Assembly (NCBI GenBank): GCA_014526335.1
Contig: JACTAT010000015.1
Coordinates: 1,522,932 to 1,586,931, forward strand
Reading direction: 5' to 3'
Origin: Chrysaora quinquecirrha
Taxonomy: Eukaryota; Cnidaria; Scyphozoa; Semaeostomeae; Pelagiidae
Length of the DNA stretch: 64,000 bases
This document shows, in pieces, positions 61,376 through 64,000 of this stretch; position 1 is the stretch's first letter, and every line of letters starts with the position of its first letter. The notes under the pieces were generated by a model. It had not been told where the DNA came from. It ran no database searches and was given only the letters and a program-made list of their open reading frames with translations. Both the position numbers and the translations under genes were made by a program.

Positions 61376-62245
61376 AGTTTCAAAATCGCGTCAAAGATTC
61401 TATTAGTATAATTTCATATAATAATCGAATAGATCATTAATATTGTATGCGAAGTTTCACACCAAGAGAGCCACATAATTATAGTAAAAAATATCGACAC
61501 AAATAATATGTAAATCTTAATAAGGGGGAGACTGGGGGTCCTACTAAGAAAGGAGGGATCGGTAATTTAAAAAGAATTAAATTAGCGGGGAGGCGGAAAT
61601 TAGGCACCTAAGGGTAGCTCAAAGAAGTCAACGCAAGGACTTGTACAAAAAGTTTCTTTGTGGCATAAATGATTTTAGATACAGTATAGTAGAAACCGCA
61701 TGTAATAAAAAGCTTGATCTGTGTTTAAATGAAACCAAAATAAATAAATGTTGAATGCTCTAGCAGGCCATTCTGCATTTATTCTAAACCAAGATCGACC
61801 AAGATGGACATAAATCATTCCACAAGCTTCTTCTGAACGACACAACACAGCAAATAAGATTTAAATCCGATTTTTGCCAAATTTAATTCCTCCGATATTC
61901 AAGTAATGGTTGGAAAAAATTAATAGATAGCTGGTAATTTCGAAACCATAAAACGTGCACTGATAAGAAATATCTGTCGCAAAATCTCTCCTTAAAATAT
62001 AATGAGCTGGTTTATAAAATCACTGTTAATAAGAAGAACAGGTGAATCTGTTCTGCTGAGCGAAATAAAAGTGCGCACCAGACAGCCACATTACACCTGC
62101 ATCTGCGAGGGAGAAACATACCCTCAGGGACCAGACACAGCTCGTGAAGTCGTGACGGGGCATTCAACTCCGAGGGGCAATTCAATCCTTGACAATTTGG
62201 TACATCTCTGCTTGAAGTCATTTTGTTTTCAAGGAAATCCTTGAC
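61376..62245. other. Intergenic, no supported gene
   Basis: AT-rich sequence. AATAAATGTTG near 61741 could serve as a polyadenylation signal for the GPCR but lies beyond the array. Nothing else was recognised. Confidence 0.5.
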
Positions 62246-62880
62246 AGCAGAAAAATCTCTGGACAGACTAAGGGCTTGTTCTTAAAGCAATTCTTTTTTT
62301 AGCCTTCCTTTTTCGGGATGTGTGTTTTTCGAAGCCATTCTTCTGAAAACGGTAGGTTTTGGATCTCTTCAAAACCTTCTGCCATCAAAAGCAGAAGGTA
62401 TCCGAGCCTTTCGGTTCGAAGTTCGTAAGAGACTAATTTTACCAGTTGTCAGGAACAAAGAGTCTGGGGACCAAACACGCAAGAATTTTGGCGCGAAAGT
62501 TGACTCACGTTTGAAACAAACTTTGGAAAGTCTCGGATTTTCGGAATTTCTGGTTTTAAAATTATGGATTCTGTTTTGAAGCTTTCTGTTATTGAAATTC
62601 GGAAGTTTTTTGAGGTTCAGAAGAGCATGCCCTAAGAAAGAAAAAATTTTTTCACTTGGACTCTTCAATTAATTCTTTAGGTCTTCCCGCTGTATCCCGC
62701 AAGCTGATTGGTGTTTAAATCACAATGCCATTCGGCTTCATTGCTGATTGGTCAATTTCGATCTGCATCTGGGAATAAAATCCGCCTATGTCAATCGCTG
62801 TGGCCTGTTTTTGACGTTTATACTGAGGAGTTTCAGACGAAAAATGTTTTAAAGTAGCTATGTCCAGAGATTTTTCCGCT
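62246..62880. mobile_element. MITE-like element with GAAAAATCTCTGGACA inverted ends
   Basis: AGCAGAAAAATCTCTGGACAG at 62246-62266 and its inverse TGTCCAGAGATTTTTCCGCT near 62861-62880 bound a 635-bp segment. Sequence around 62810-62930 is shared with 48560-48690. No target duplication was identified. Confidence 0.5.
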
Positions 62881-63340
62881 ATTTCTCGCAATTTTGAAAT
62901 TTTCTACTACTTAAAGACTATTTCTAGAATAGAAGAGTTATGCTTTCTCCCTTGTTTTCCCCAGAATCCCTTTATTTCTCATTTCTGAAACGAACGTGAA
63001 TTTTGAGTTTCATAAGATTGACGAGTTTTCTGTATCAACTCAAATTAAGTATTTAATAATTTATAATTTCCTTAATCAATTCCAAAAAAGTAATTTCATT
63101 TTAGGTGTAATCTCTCACAGATAGATTACCGCGTATGATAGCACCACGACAGAACTGCGATTAAAAACGAATCTCGTTTAATTAAGGGGGAGATCTTATG
63201 AATTTGATAGTAAACAGCACAGTGTTGGTTGCATGAATCCTCTCAATCCGATAAGATAAGAGAAACGTCTGACCTGGAGAGTTTGTACACACAAAGAAAC
63301 AGTCCACGTTGTGAGGTCTCTGCCCAACTGATCTGATTTG

Positions 63341-63720
63341 ATTGTTTGGTTTTGCTTGGTTTGATTTGATTTGATTTGATTTGATTTGATTTGATTTGAA
63401 TTGATTTGAATTGATCTGATCTGATCTGATCTGATCTGATCTGATCTGATTTGATTTTATCTCATCTGATCGATTTGACTTAATTTGATCTAATCTGATC
63501 GATTTGACTTGATTTGATCTGGTTTGATTTGATTTGATCTGGTTTGATTTGATTTGAATTGATTTGAATTGATCTGATCTGATCTGATCTGATCTGATTT
63601 GATTTTATCTCATCTGATCGATTTGACTTAATTTGATATAATCTGATCGATTTGACTTGATTTGACTTGATTTGATCTAGTTTGATTTTACTTGATTTGT
63701 TTTGCTTAGATTGGTTTGAT
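63341..63720. repeat. (TTGAT)n/(CTGAT)n microsatellite
   Basis: Alternating blocks of TTGAT and CTGAT pentamers. A larger block containing CTCATCTGATCGATTTGACTT is duplicated at about 63450-63510 and 63610-63665. Confidence 0.9.
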
Positions 63721-63782
63721 ATGATTCATCCTGCAGTTGCTCTCTTATAAGAACGTGGTATTAAAGGATGCAAAAGTCCGCG

Positions 63783-64000
63783 CTAGACTTGATAAATGTG
63801 TCCCTGATCCATCCTTTCGATGTGACCACACTTCAGGAAGTCTTGAATCTGGCAGAACGGACAGCCAGCTGACGGTTTCCTTGCTCTTTCTAACATGCAA
63901 TGACCTGGATAGTCTGTCAGTGTTAGACATTTTCTCTGAAGGTTGCAGATGGTGCACAAGAAAGATAAACTTATTTCATTATGTGTCAGGTTCTCAGTGT
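63783..64000 (-). CDS. Possible C-terminal exon of a Cys-rich protein, partial
   Basis: A minus-strand frame is open from the window edge to TAG at 63785-63783. It reads ENLTHNEISLSFLCTICNLQ, then cysteines in KCL, GHCML, GCPFC and a KCGH motif before ending MDQGHIYQV. Two CxxC pairs and KCGH hint at a small metal-binding or disulfide module, but I do not recognise the family. The upstream exons are outside the window, and the true acceptor could be AATAAG at about 63971. Confidence 0.35.
   Translation of the reverse strand, partial: TENLTHNEISLSFLCTICNLQRKCLTLTDYPGHCMLERARKPSAGCPFCQIQDFLKCGHIERMDQGHIYQV

Overview
This window comes from an animal nuclear genome. The genes are split by introns with GT/AG junctions, the sequence is AT-rich and full of tRNA-derived SINEs, MITE-like foldback elements and microsatellites, and there is one run of N. 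Gene content (LRP5/6, PSTPIP-type F-BAR/SH3 adaptor, CPSF6/7, thymidylate synthase, intronless class A GPCR) and repeat style suggest an early-branching metazoan, most likely an anthozoan cnidarian. The species call is inference; no database was searched.

Layout. (1) 362-5068, plus strand: the last four visible coding exons of a PSTPIP1/2-like adaptor, ending in a complete SH3 domain. Its introns hold a six-copy 178-bp array and a pyrimidine-rich tract. (2) 5069-10187: intergenic, with MITE-like copies. (3) 10188 to about 33295, minus strand: a nearly complete LRP5/6 (Wnt co-receptor, Drosophila arrow) gene. Sixteen exons are resolved, plus the 3' edge of a signal-peptide exon that runs into the N gap (33296-33902). 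All domains appear in canonical order: four propeller/EGF pairs, three LDLa repeats, one TM helix and a tail with Pro-rich S/T-P motifs. One base appears to be missing at a C run at 28561-28563. (4) 34464-37879: a 3.4-kb foldback transposon with about 878-bp inverted arms around a decayed ORF. (5) 41697-51346, minus strand: CPSF6/7, eight coding exons, 512 aa. (6) About 51590-54780, plus strand: thymidylate synthase, one noncoding and six coding exons, 321 aa. It is divergent from CPSF6/7 across a short shared promoter with a perfect E2F-type palindrome. (7) 57700-58985: degenerate tandem repeat leading directly into an intronless GPCR (59007-59987), followed by a short-word array with a 232-bp higher-order period (60140-61375). 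(8) 61376-64000: mostly repeats, with a possible Cys-rich C-terminal exon entering from the right edge on the minus strand.

The genes do not form a pathway. The one regulatory link visible is the bidirectional CPSF6/TYMS promoter. The most distinctive signal is a group of foldback MITE-like elements whose best-preserved ends read TWA|GGCCYTGGCYAAA although their interiors are built from different short words. This suggests several non-autonomous families mobilised by one PIF/Harbinger-type transposase. The gene models are supported by reading-frame phase arithmetic across every junction; repeat family assignments are weaker.
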